Below the pieces are notes generated by a model. That model worked only from the letters and a program-made list of their open reading frames with translations. It was not told the DNA's origin and did not search any database. A stretch of DNA of 5,710 nucleotides, from contig JBBKVT010000065.1 in assembly GCA_037968535.1 (NCBI GenBank), positions 1 to 5,710 on the forward strand, given 5' to 3'. The stretch comes from JAHEAO01 sp037968535 (GTDB lineage: Bacteria; Pseudomonadota; Alphaproteobacteria; Rhodobacterales; Rhodobacteraceae). Below are positions 1-5,710 of this stretch, one piece after another. The stretch's first letter is position 1. The number at the start of each line of letters is the position of its first letter. Both the position numbers and the translations under genes were made by a program.

Positions 1-616
1 AGAGGGTGCGATAGGCCTCGGCAGACGCTGGGAGATGGGCCCGGACAGCTTCTATCAGCGCCTTGGTCGAGGTGCCGCGCATTGCTTTGATGATGTCGAA
101 ATGCTGGGCGACGATCGTCTTCATGTGATCCGCGTCATCATACTTGACGACACGGATGGGTTGCGCGGCGCGGGCGTGGTTGCCGATCAGTTCAGCAAGT
201 CTAGGATTCTCGCAGCAGGAATACTGTACTTCGTGAAACTCCTGGTTCAGCCAGAACACCGATCGGAAATCCTTGTCCTTCGCGGCCAGTTCGTGTCGGC
301 GTGCAATATCCTCGAGTCGGGCTGTCAATTCAGAGGCGCAGGGCAGTTGCGTGCGCTCCGCTGCAGCAGTTTCGAGAACGATCCGCACGTCATAAAGCGC
401 ATCGACCTCATCCGGAGTGAACTCGACAACTTCAACGCCACGGTTCGGTCTGTGAATTAATAGCCCGCGCGACTCGAGCGCAGCAAAGGCATTCCGGACC
501 GCATGTCGCTTGGCATCATATCGCTCCATGACGCGGTCCTCGACGATTCTCGTCCCCGGAGCATAGAGGCCGAAGATGATGGCGTTCTCTAATTCATCGA
601 CCAAGGATTCTGGCAT
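1..616 (-). CDS. GntR/FadR-family (FCD) transcriptional regulator, C-terminus cut by window edge
   Basis: Translating the minus strand from the ATG at 616-614 gives 205 residues with no stop up to the window edge, so the gene is partial. Seen: residues 4-65 form a winged helix-turn-helix of GntR type (NAIIFGLYAPGTRI at 11-24, recognition helix AKRHAVRNAF at 35-44, wing ending HRPNRGVEV at 55-63). Residues 67-205 match an FCD ligand domain, with DVRIVLETAA at 76-85, NQEFH at 124-128, QHFDI at 171-175 and RAHL at 192-195. H128, H172 and H194 have the spacing of the known FCD metal site; the position usually held by Asp is N124. The start has GGAG seven bases upstream, and no earlier in-frame ATG or GTG follows the stop codon at 676-674. 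The N-terminal arm is very short for the family. FadR-type proteins are usually about 220-240 residues, so perhaps only 10-20 are missing. It is divergent from the transporter operon and is probably its local regulator (inference). The ligand is unknown. Confidence 0.93.
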   Translation of the reverse strand, partial: MPESLVDELENAIIFGLYAPGTRIVEDRVMERYDAKRHAVRNAFAALESRGLLIHRPNRGVEVVEFTPDEVDALYDVRIVLETAAAERTQLPCASELTARLEDIARRHELAAKDKDFRSVFWLNQEFHEVQYSCCENPRLAELIGNHARAAQPIRVVKYDDADHMKTIVAQHFDIIKAMRGTSTKALIEAVRAHLPASAEAYRTL

Positions 617-655
617 CGCATCACTCCGCAGTCTGCCTATAACAGCTTGGAAAGC

Positions 656-685
656 CTTGTAACACAGGAGTTTTCACTCTGTCAC
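656..685 (-). promoter_or_regulatory. Possible promoter of the GntR-family regulator gene
   Basis: On the minus strand a GTGACA (685-680) resembles a -35 box (5 of 6 to TTGACA). It is followed after 18 bases by TACAAG (661-656), a 4 of 6 match to TATAAT. Transcription would begin near 649, about 33 bases before the regulator's start codon. The match is weak and the spacing slightly long, so this is only a candidate. An alternative -10 (TATAGG, 640-635) lies closer to the gene but has no good -35. Confidence 0.3.
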
Positions 686-694
686 GCAAAATTA

Positions 695-710
695 TCAATA
701 ATATTATTGA
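695..710. promoter_or_regulatory. Perfect 16-bp palindrome, candidate operator for the divergent GntR-family regulator
   Basis: The sequence TCAATAATATTATTGA is identical to its reverse complement over all 16 bases; the flanking bases (A at 694, C at 711) break the symmetry. It sits in the shared upstream region of the regulator and the transporter operon, and its last four bases overlap the TTGACG that is the best -35 candidate for the operon. GntR-family dimers bind short palindromes in such positions, so this is the best operator candidate here. Assigning it to this regulator is inference. It lacks the common TGGT-N-ACCA style of many FCD operators, which may fit the regulator's unusual recognition helix. 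Confidence 0.6.
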
Positions 711-734
711 CGAAACTGATCGATCTCGCATAGT
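707..734 (+). promoter_or_regulatory. Probable sigma-70-type promoter of the transporter operon
   Basis: TTGACG (707-712) matches five of six bases of the -35 consensus. After 16 bases comes CATAGT (729-734), a four of six match to the -10 consensus. Transcription would start near 741, leaving a leader of about 20 bases before the ATG at 761. The -35 box overlaps the palindrome at 695-710, so a protein bound there would be expected to block the polymerase. An alternative -10, TAGTGT (731-736), gives 18-bp spacing but a poorer match. Confidence 0.5.
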
Positions 735-750
735 GTAAGCGAAACAACCG

Positions 751-755
751 GGAGG
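751..755 (+). promoter_or_regulatory. Strong ribosome binding site of the binding-protein gene
   Basis: GGAGG lies five bases before the ATG at 761. It is a near-perfect anti-Shine-Dalgarno match and supports this start, which also gives a proper signal peptide. Confidence 0.8.
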
Positions 756-760
756 ACATC

Positions 761-2038
761 ATGAAGATCTTAACCAGTGCGATTGCGATCGCAACATCGC
801 TCTACGGCGTGCAGGCCCTCGCTTGGGAAGCGACAGAGGGAAAACCTTTTGACGGAGAGACTGTGAATGTGCTCGCCGTGAAATCGAGCCAGTTCGAAGC
901 CCACGAGGCAAGGCTTGCCGAATTCGAAGAGGCGACAGGGATCGACGTGGTCTATGACTACGTGCCGTTCCCGAACATGAAAGAGGCGCTGACGACCGAA
1001 ATGGTCGCGGGTGGCGGGGACTACGACGTGGTTTCCGTCATGGACCAGTGGGTGCCGTCCCTGCGCATGCTTCTGCAGCCGATCGACGACGAGATCGCAA
1101 AGCAGGGTACCGATCTGAACGACTTTCCGAAGGCGCATATGCGGCATGGGATGGTCGATGGCGCGTTGGTGGGCTTGCCCGTGCGTGGCCACGTGCAGCT
1201 GTTGTTTTATCGCAAAGACCTATTTGACGCCGCCGGCGTGACGCCGCCACAGACCTGGGAAGAAATGGTGACCGCCGCGAAGGCCATCCAGGAGAGAAGC
1301 GATGTTTCGGGCGTCGCCTTGCCCTACGGCAAGCTAAACGGTCAGAACCTGATGGTCTGGATGAACCTGCTGTGGGGCAATGGTGGCGATCTGTTCGACG
1401 CAGACGGCAATCCGATCTTCAACTCGGAGGCCGGCATCGAAGCGACCAACACCTATATCGGCTTCCTGCGCGAGGACGAAATCGCGCCCGCGGGCTCGGC
1501 GGTTTTCGTCGAACAGGATGCGGTCACTAGCTTCAAGCAGGGCAATTCCGCGATGCTGCCTGTCTGGTGGTGGGTCCGCTCGCAGTTGACCGACCCCGAG
1601 CAATCGAAGTTGACGCCCGAGCAGGTCGGTTTCACGTCGTTGCCATCGGTTGAGGGATCGGATCGGACAACCTACACCAATACTTGGATCTTCGGCGTGA
1701 CGGATGGATCGGACAACAAGGGCGCCGCTGCTGAATATCTCGGCTGGCTCACCGACCCTGCACTTGAGCGCGACGTTCTGCTCGATCCCGAACTGGACGA
1801 AGTGGTCGCGGTGCATATGTCAAACCTGTCCGACTCTGAAGTGAATGCCCGCTGGGGCGGCATGCATCAGGCGGCCGCCGATGCTCTGGCCACCGCCGAC
1901 GGCATCGATTTCGGGGACGACTGGCCGCGCATTGCGGAGATCCTTGAAACGGCGATCTCGAGCCTTGCCTCTGGCGAAGAAGAGGATACCAAGGCTGCCC
2001 TCGACAAGGCCGCAGAGGAAATCGCCGCTATTCGGTGA
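761..2038 (+). CDS. ABC transporter periplasmic solute-binding protein (family 1, CUT1-associated)
   Basis: This 425-residue protein should be the periplasmic receptor that delivers substrate to the permeases encoded downstream. Seen: residues 1-21 form a short Sec signal peptide (K2, hydrophobic core, ALA at 19-21), with cleavage expected before W22. The mature part has the usual pattern of family 1 binding proteins: a first beta strand (VNVLAVKSS, 35-43), helix RLAEFEEATG (51-60), the GGGDYDVVSV segment (84-93), a domain-crossing LLFYRKDLFDAAGV followed by TWEEM (147-169), and FTSLPSVEGS (291-300). A run of tryptophans, VWWW (268-271), may line the ligand cleft, as aromatic residues stack on sugars in this family (inference). 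No lipobox cysteine is present, so it is probably soluble in the periplasm. It is the first gene of the operon and is followed by a hairpin. Length is normal. The ligand is unknown; a carbohydrate or derivative is most likely. Confidence 0.93.
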   Translation: MKILTSAIAIATSLYGVQALAWEATEGKPFDGETVNVLAVKSSQFEAHEARLAEFEEATGIDVVYDYVPFPNMKEALTTEMVAGGGDYDVVSVMDQWVPSLRMLLQPIDDEIAKQGTDLNDFPKAHMRHGMVDGALVGLPVRGHVQLLFYRKDLFDAAGVTPPQTWEEMVTAAKAIQERSDVSGVALPYGKLNGQNLMVWMNLLWGNGGDLFDADGNPIFNSEAGIEATNTYIGFLREDEIAPAGSAVFVEQDAVTSFKQGNSAMLPVWWWVRSQLTDPEQSKLTPEQVGFTSLPSVEGSDRTTYTNTWIFGVTDGSDNKGAAAEYLGWLTDPALERDVLLDPELDEVVAVHMSNLSDSEVNARWGGMHQAAADALATADGIDFGDDWPRIAEILETAISSLASGEEEDTKAALDKAAEEIAAIR

Positions 2039-2048
2039 CGTCCCGGAA

Positions 2049-2081
2049 GGGGTGGGCTGCACCGCAGCCTGCCCCATTTTT
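2049..2081 (+). terminator. Intercistronic hairpin with T-tract, likely partial terminator or mRNA stabiliser
   Basis: The left arm 2049-2060 (GGGGTGGGCTGC) pairs with the right arm 2064-2075 (GCAGCCTGCCCC) across a three-base loop, ACC. All 12 positions pair, ten as Watson-Crick and two as adjacent G-U wobbles in RNA. ATTTTT (2076-2081) follows, as in an intrinsic terminator. It starts 10 bases after the binding-protein stop codon and ends 35 bases before the permease start. The next three genes complete the same transporter, so full termination is unlikely. Partial termination or protection of the upstream mRNA from 3' decay, as known for malE-type operons, is the likely role. Confidence 0.8.
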
Positions 2082-2103
2082 CAGATCTCGCCCACGCATC
2101 TTA

Positions 2104-2110
2104 CGGAGGT
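2104..2110 (+). promoter_or_regulatory. Ribosome binding site supporting the GTG start of the first permease
   Basis: CGGAGGT ends six bases before the GTG at 2117. It is a strong Shine-Dalgarno sequence and decides for this GTG. The start puts the first transmembrane segment right at the N-terminus, as usual for MalF-like CUT1 permeases. Confidence 0.75.
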
Positions 2111-2116
2111 TTCGTC

Positions 2117-3001
2117 GTGAAAGAGCGAACGCTTTCCTACGCTTTGTTGATACCGGCCTTCGTGATCGTGCTGGCAACGACGATCTACCCTCTGGCCTAT
2201 TCCTTCGTGACCTCATTCCGCGAATGGGATCTGACCAAGCAGCGCCGCCCCGGTGGTTTTGTCGGGTTCGAGAACTACGTCCATGCCGCGTCTGAGAGCG
2301 GCTTTCAAAACTCGCTCTGGGTCACAACGATCTTTGTCGTGACGAGCGTGATCTTGACGCTGATCCTTGCGATGTCGCTTGCGCTTCTGTTGCGCCGCAA
2401 GGGACGGATGCACACCTTTACCCGTGTCATCCTGATCCTGCCGTTCGCGATGAGCCCCGCATTGATCGGCGTCAGTTACCGCTTCATGTTCAATCCGGAA
2501 TTTGGCGTTCTGGCCAAAGGGCTTGGCGCAATTTTCCCGGCACTGGAAGGCACGCCCTGGTTGGCGGATCCTGACCTTGCGATGGCGATCCTTGTCATCA
2601 CCGATGTCTGGCACTGGACGCCTTACATGACATTCATGTGTCTCGGCGGACTGGCTTCAATCCCGCGCGAGACGGAGGAGGCTGCGCGCATCGACGGCGC
2701 GTCCAATCTGCGCATCATCTTCGGGATCGTGCTCCCTCAGATGAAGGGGGTCCTGATGGTGACTGCGGTTCTCAAGACCATCTTCGCGCTGAAGATGTTC
2801 GATCAGGTCGTCACCCTGACCGGCGGTGGGCCGGGCACATCGACCGAGACGATGGCCTTCTTCATTTTTAACGTGGGCTTCAAGTGGTTCGACATGGGCT
2901 ATGCCTCGGCACTCGCCTGGATCCTGACGGTGATCATGATGCTGATCTCGGCCTGGTATGTCCGCATGCTGCTGAGCGAAAGAAAGATGGCAACCGCATG
3001 A
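2117..3001 (+). CDS. ABC sugar transporter permease, MalF/UgpA-like
   Basis: This 294-residue inner-membrane protein should be one of the two channel-forming subunits of the importer. Seen: about six hydrophobic segments, near residues 7-31, 68-93, 102-125, 153-180, 212-235 and 262-286. The cytoplasmic EAA loop that docks on the ATPase is clear: EEAARIDGASN at 187-197, with G194 and IVLP at 204-207, matching the EAA-3-G-9-I-x-LP pattern. The segment TGGGPGTSTETM (235-246) is typical of the MalF/UgpA/LacF group. The start is GTG with a strong ribosome binding site. Its last bases overlap the next permease in an ATGA, so the two are probably translationally coupled and made in equal amounts. 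Length fits the short (about 290-residue) six-segment members and not E. coli MalF, which carries an extra large periplasmic domain. Substrate specificity cannot be told from the permease. Confidence 0.95.
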   Translation: MKERTLSYALLIPAFVIVLATTIYPLAYSFVTSFREWDLTKQRRPGGFVGFENYVHAASESGFQNSLWVTTIFVVTSVILTLILAMSLALLLRRKGRMHTFTRVILILPFAMSPALIGVSYRFMFNPEFGVLAKGLGAIFPALEGTPWLADPDLAMAILVITDVWHWTPYMTFMCLGGLASIPRETEEAARIDGASNLRIIFGIVLPQMKGVLMVTAVLKTIFALKMFDQVVTLTGGGPGTSTETMAFFIFNVGFKWFDMGYASALAWILTVIMMLISAWYVRMLLSERKMATA

Positions 3002-3813
3002 AACGGCATTTCGCATGGTGGGGGGAACGCGCCCTATTGGCTTTGATCTCGATCGTGGTCCTGTTTCCAATCGCCTGGATGTTCCTGACCGCCTTCAAGC
3101 GGCCGCGGGATGCCTATTCGATCTCGCTCAGTTTCGAGCCAACGCTGCAAAACTTCGTCACGGTGTTCTCAGACCCGTGGAACCTGGGCAGTATGGTGAT
3201 GAACTCGGTGATAGTCGCGGTCGTGACCGTCGCCATTGCGGTGCCCTGCGCATCGCTGGCGGCCTACTCCTTTTCGCGTTTCCGGGTGCGGGGCCGCAAG
3301 TTCCTGTTCTTCCTGATCCTGTCTACGCAGTTCATCCCCGCCGTCGTGATCGTGCTACCGTTCTTCCTGATGTTTCGCAGCCTCGGCCTGCTGGATACAC
3401 GGATCGCGTTGATCATCGTCAACCTGGCGATCGTGACACCCTTCGTCATCTGGATGATCAAGGGCTTCATCGACGCCATTCCCACGGACAGCGAAGAGGC
3501 CGCGATGATCGACGGGGCATCCCGCCTGCGCGTCATCAAGGACATCGTCCTGCCCATGGCCGCGCCGGGCATCCTGACCTCGTCGATCTTCTGCTTCATC
3601 CTGACGTGGAACGAATTCCTCTTCGCTCTGATCCTGTCACGCCGCGACGCTGTGACACTGCCCGTGGGCCTTGTCAGCTTCCGCACCGAACGGGGCGATC
3701 TTTGGGAATTAATGAGCGCGGCAGGCGTCATGATCACCGTGCCGATCTTCATCATGGCGCTTTTGATCCAGAAACACTTCACGCGCGGCATGACGGCCGG
3801 CGCGGTCAAATAG
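2998..3813 (+). CDS. ABC sugar transporter permease, MalG/UgpE-like
   Basis: This 271-residue protein is the second channel subunit. The reading frame is open further upstream (to 2884), but the ATG at 2998 is chosen because it forms an ATGA overlap with the preceding stop codon and begins MKRHFAWWGERALLAL, a normal short cytoplasmic tail before the first membrane segment. Seen: hydrophobic segments near residues 11-31, 67-93, 103-126, 134-155, 190-212 and 241-259. The EAA loop reads SEEAAMIDGASRLRVI (165-180), with G173 and IVLP at 183-186. The C-terminus FTRGMTAGAVK is the characteristic ending of MalG-type CUT1 permeases. No strong Shine-Dalgarno sequence precedes the start (only a purine-rich GAAAGAAAG inside the upstream gene), which fits translational coupling. 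It pairs with the upstream permease to form the heterodimeric pore. Confidence 0.95.
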   Translation: MKRHFAWWGERALLALISIVVLFPIAWMFLTAFKRPRDAYSISLSFEPTLQNFVTVFSDPWNLGSMVMNSVIVAVVTVAIAVPCASLAAYSFSRFRVRGRKFLFFLILSTQFIPAVVIVLPFFLMFRSLGLLDTRIALIIVNLAIVTPFVIWMIKGFIDAIPTDSEEAAMIDGASRLRVIKDIVLPMAAPGILTSSIFCFILTWNEFLFALILSRRDAVTLPVGLVSFRTERGDLWELMSAAGVMITVPIFIMALLIQKHFTRGMTAGAVK

Positions 3814-3826
3814 AAGGAATTTTCAC

Positions 3827-4882
3827 ATGGCCGAAGTCCGTCTTGTCGATATCGAAAAAAGGTATGGCAATTTCCTTGCTGTCCCCAAACAAAGCCTGAC
3901 GATCCACGATGGTGAATTCCTTGTGCTGCTTGGCCCATCGGGCTGCGGCAAGACCACCACGATGCGGATGATTGCAGGGCTCGAGGAGATCACGTCCGGC
4001 GACATCATGATCAAGGATGAGCGTATCAACGACAAACCGCCCAAGGATCGTGACATCGCGATGGTGTTCCAGAATTACGGTCTTTATCCGCATATGACAG
4101 TGCGCCAGAACATCGAATACCCGTTGAAACTGCGCGGCATGGCCAAGGCGGCGCGCAAAGCGCGGGTGCAGGAAACTGCCGAAAAGGTCGAGTTGGACGC
4201 TCTGCTGGATCGCCGCCCGTCGGAACTGTCTGGCGGACAACGGCAGCGGGTTGCGCTCGCTCGCGCGATTGTGCGCACGCCCAGCATTTTTCTGATGGAT
4301 GAACCGCTGTCGAACCTCGATGCCAAATTGCGGGTCACGATGCGAGCCGAACTCAAACACTTGCACCACGAATTGGGTGTCACCACGGTTTACGTCACCC
4401 ACGACCAGATGGAGGCAATGACGCTGGCAACCCGCGTGGCCGTCATGCGCGAAGGCCGGATCGTGCAGTTGGATACGCCCAAAAAGATCTACGCCGAACC
4501 CGCAGATTTGTTTGTGGCTGGTTTCATCGGCTCCCCATCGATGAACCTCATCGACGGGGCGGTGGCAGGCGGTGTCTTCCGTGCAGATGGCGTCGAGGTT
4601 CCAGTGAAACTTGAGGATCGCGAGGGCGTCGTGCTTGGGATCAGACCAGAAGAACTGGAAATCACTGAAGATGCGAAGGCCCCTATCGGTGGCAAGCTGT
4701 ATGCGCTTGAGCTGACCGGCGAAAGCACGCTGGTCACGCTACGCAACGGCCCCATGTCCGCCTGCGCACGCGGTCACGCCGATTTTGAGGCTGACATCGA
4801 TTCACCATGCTATCTGACGCCAAAACCCGGCGCACGGTTTCACCTGTTTGACCGCGCCACTGGCGACCGGCTTGACGATTAA
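3827..4882 (+). CDS. ABC transporter ATP-binding protein, MalK/UgpC-like
   Basis: This 351-residue cytoplasmic protein should hydrolyse ATP, as a homodimer, to drive the two permeases. All catalytic motifs are intact: Walker A GPSGCGKT at 36-43, Q-loop Q82, signature LSGGQ at 134-138, Walker B IFLMDE at 154-159 with D158 and E159, D-loop SNLDA at 162-166, and switch histidine H192. After about residue 235 comes the C-terminal MalK-type (TOBE/OB) regulatory region: GFIGSPSMNL at 232-241 and LGIRPEEL at 270-277 mark the UgpC/MalK/MsmK group. The length is typical (about 350-370). AAGGA lies eight bases before the ATG, and the gap to the previous gene is 13 bases, so it is in the same operon. 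MalK-type ATPases can serve several sugar importers, but its location argues for a dedicated subunit. I give no gene symbol, since the match to UgpC or MalK is by family only. Confidence 0.96.
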   Translation: MAEVRLVDIEKRYGNFLAVPKQSLTIHDGEFLVLLGPSGCGKTTTMRMIAGLEEITSGDIMIKDERINDKPPKDRDIAMVFQNYGLYPHMTVRQNIEYPLKLRGMAKAARKARVQETAEKVELDALLDRRPSELSGGQRQRVALARAIVRTPSIFLMDEPLSNLDAKLRVTMRAELKHLHHELGVTTVYVTHDQMEAMTLATRVAVMREGRIVQLDTPKKIYAEPADLFVAGFIGSPSMNLIDGAVAGGVFRADGVEVPVKLEDREGVVLGIRPEELEITEDAKAPIGGKLYALELTGESTLVTLRNGPMSACARGHADFEADIDSPCYLTPKPGARFHLFDRATGDRLDD

Positions 4883-4890
4883 CGACAACG

Positions 4891-4895
4891 AAGGA
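4891..4895 (+). promoter_or_regulatory. Ribosome binding site of the cupin gene
   Basis: AAGGA lies ten bases before the ATG at 4906 and 19 bases before a second in-frame ATG at 4915. The spacing favours 4906 as the start, though it is slightly long. Confidence 0.5.
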
Positions 4896-4905
4896 CACGA
4901 ATTTC

Positions 4906-5710
4906 ATGACACCCATGACCCAAGACCAGGCCGAAGCCCGGCACATCAAGCGCGACGATTACGTCTCCTGCACCGTGGCCTTCATCGACTGCAAGAAACC
5001 GGGCTCGCATCTGAAAGAGAACTATTCGATCATCGGCCCGGGCGTGACCTCTTCTGATGACCAGATCATCAACCTGCCCGAGGCGCATGGCTTCAACATC
5101 GGCGCGGCGGCGATGCCCAATGGCATCACCAATAACCTGCATGTCCACTTCACCGCCGAGGTGTTCATCGTCCAGCAGGGCGAATGGACCTTTCGCTGGG
5201 GCCGGGACGGCGAGAACGAGGTGACCGGTCGCGCGGGCGACATCGTGTCGGTGCCGACCTGGGTTTTCCGCGGCTTCACCAATGCCGGCCCCGACGATGG
5301 CTGGCTGTTCACGATCCTTGGCGGCGACAACACCGGCGGCGTGATCTTTCACCCGGACATCATCCGCGAGGCGGCGGATTACGGGCTTTACATCTCTTCC
5401 GACAACCGCCTGGTCGACACGTCCCGCGGTGATGAAGTGCCGCCCGAAGAGGGCAGGATCCCACCCATGCCCGACGCCGATGTGGCCGAGCTGCGCGAAG
5501 TCTCGCGCGAAGAGATGATATCACGGATCGTTGCACGCGACGCGCGCGATTTCCGCCCCGCCTTCATCGACCAGAACTTGCCCGGAGGAGGCGCCGAGAT
5601 CGCGCCGGTCATCGGCTATGGCATCACGCAGAACCGCGAGCACGCGGCCCCGATAACCAACCCGCACGGCTTTTCCGCCGAATGGCTGCGGCTGCAACCC
5701 GGGCAATCGG
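4906..5710 (+). CDS. Cupin-domain protein, probably a bicupin (dioxygenase- or isomerase-like), cut by window edge
   Basis: The frame is open from the ATG at 4906 to the right edge, giving 268 residues without a stop. Seen: a first cupin barrel at about residues 62-150. Its motif 1 is complete: H79-x-H81-x3-E85-x6-G92. Motif 2 is GDIVSVPTWVFRGFTN (111-126), in which the usual metal-binding histidine is R122 and the usual glycine is W119. A charged linker follows (about 170-250). GFSAEWLRLQPGQ (255-267) then looks like the first strands of a second barrel, so the full protein is probably a bicupin of roughly 340-380 residues. Bicupins include gentisate and quercetin dioxygenases and various non-enzymatic proteins, and I cannot choose among them. 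No signal peptide is visible, so it is cytoplasmic. It starts 23 bases after the ATPase stop codon and is probably in the operon, suggesting it acts on the imported compound (inference). Confidence 0.85.
   Translation, partial: MTPMTQDQAEARHIKRDDYVSCTVAFIDCKKPGSHLKENYSIIGPGVTSSDDQIINLPEAHGFNIGAAAMPNGITNNLHVHFTAEVFIVQQGEWTFRWGRDGENEVTGRAGDIVSVPTWVFRGFTNAGPDDGWLFTILGGDNTGGVIFHPDIIREAADYGLYISSDNRLVDTSRGDEVPPEEGRIPPMPDADVAELREVSREEMISRIVARDARDFRPAFIDQNLPGGGAEIAPVIGYGITQNREHAAPITNPHGFSAEWLRLQPGQS

Noticed and set aside
35..460. Plus-strand open frame of 141 codons opposite the left-hand gene
   Set aside because: The minus strand here encodes a clear GntR/FCD regulator. The plus-strand translation has no recognisable domain and no ribosome binding site, so it is an antisense shadow.
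664..682. Imperfect inverted repeat ACAGGAG...CTCTGT in the divergent region
   Set aside because: It needs a bulge to pair and has only five or six pairs, so it is not distinguishable from chance.
718..725. Palindrome GATCGATC in the operon promoter spacer
   Set aside because: It is a short palindrome made of two GATC units, is frequent by chance, and is weaker as an operator candidate than the 16-bp site at 695-710.
2884..2997. Upstream extension of the second permease (38 extra codons)
   Set aside because: The extension overlaps the first permease gene and translates as a non-membrane sequence unlike MalG-type N-termini. The ATG in the ATGA overlap is the better start.
3015..3899. A 294-codon plus-strand frame overlapping the second permease
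   Set aside because: It is rich in Arg, Asp and Pro with no membrane segments or motifs. The frame starting at 2998 encodes the real MalG-like permease.
3264..4402. Long minus-strand open frames (3264-3938 and 3806-4402) across the second permease and the ATPase
   Set aside because: They lie opposite genes with complete family motifs, are rich in Arg and of odd composition, and arise from the codon bias of a fairly G+C-rich genome.
1..5710. CRISPR arrays, tRNA or rRNA genes, insertion sequences, riboswitches
   Set aside because: I saw no spaced direct repeats, no transposase-like frames with terminal repeats and no tRNA-like folds. The only gene-free stretches are 617-760, 2039-2116, 3814-3826 and 4883-4905, and the last two hold only ribosome binding sites.

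Overview
The window looks like a catabolic locus from an alphaproteobacterium, most likely Rhodobacterales or a relative. I infer this from the moderately high G+C of the coding regions, the style of the protein sequences (a FadR-type regulator of the 'AKRH' recognition-helix kind and a CUT1 transporter with a UgpC/MalK-type ATPase), and the gene order. No taxonomic marker gene is present, so the assignment is tentative.

Layout. Positions 1-616 (minus strand) encode most of a GntR/FadR-family (FCD) transcriptional regulator whose C-terminus runs off the left edge. Positions 617-760 are an AT-rich divergent control region. It holds a perfect 16-bp palindrome (695-710) overlapping a plausible -35 element of the rightward promoter. 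From 761 rightwards, all on the plus strand, there is a complete CUT1-type ABC importer: periplasmic solute-binding protein (761-2038), an intercistronic hairpin with a T-tract (2049-2081), MalF-like permease (2117-3001, GTG start), MalG-like permease (2998-3813, ATGA overlap with the previous gene) and MalK/UgpC-like ATPase (3827-4882). The last gene (4906 to the right edge) is a cupin protein, probably a bicupin, whose second barrel starts just before the window ends.

How the genes work together (inference). The binding protein would capture a small polar solute, probably a sugar or sugar derivative. The two permeases and the ATPase would import it. The cupin protein would act on the imported compound or a derivative of it. 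The divergently transcribed FCD regulator would sense a ligand from the pathway and act at the palindrome. The hairpin after the binding-protein gene would let that gene be expressed at a higher level than the membrane components, as is known for malE/malF-type operons. The substrate cannot be read from the sequence.

Nothing here is clearly a new kind of system. There are no mobile elements, CRISPR arrays, tRNA or rRNA genes. The points most worth a second look are the operator candidate, the unusual recognition helix of the regulator, the intercistronic hairpin, and the transporter-linked cupin that lacks the motif-2 histidine in its first barrel.
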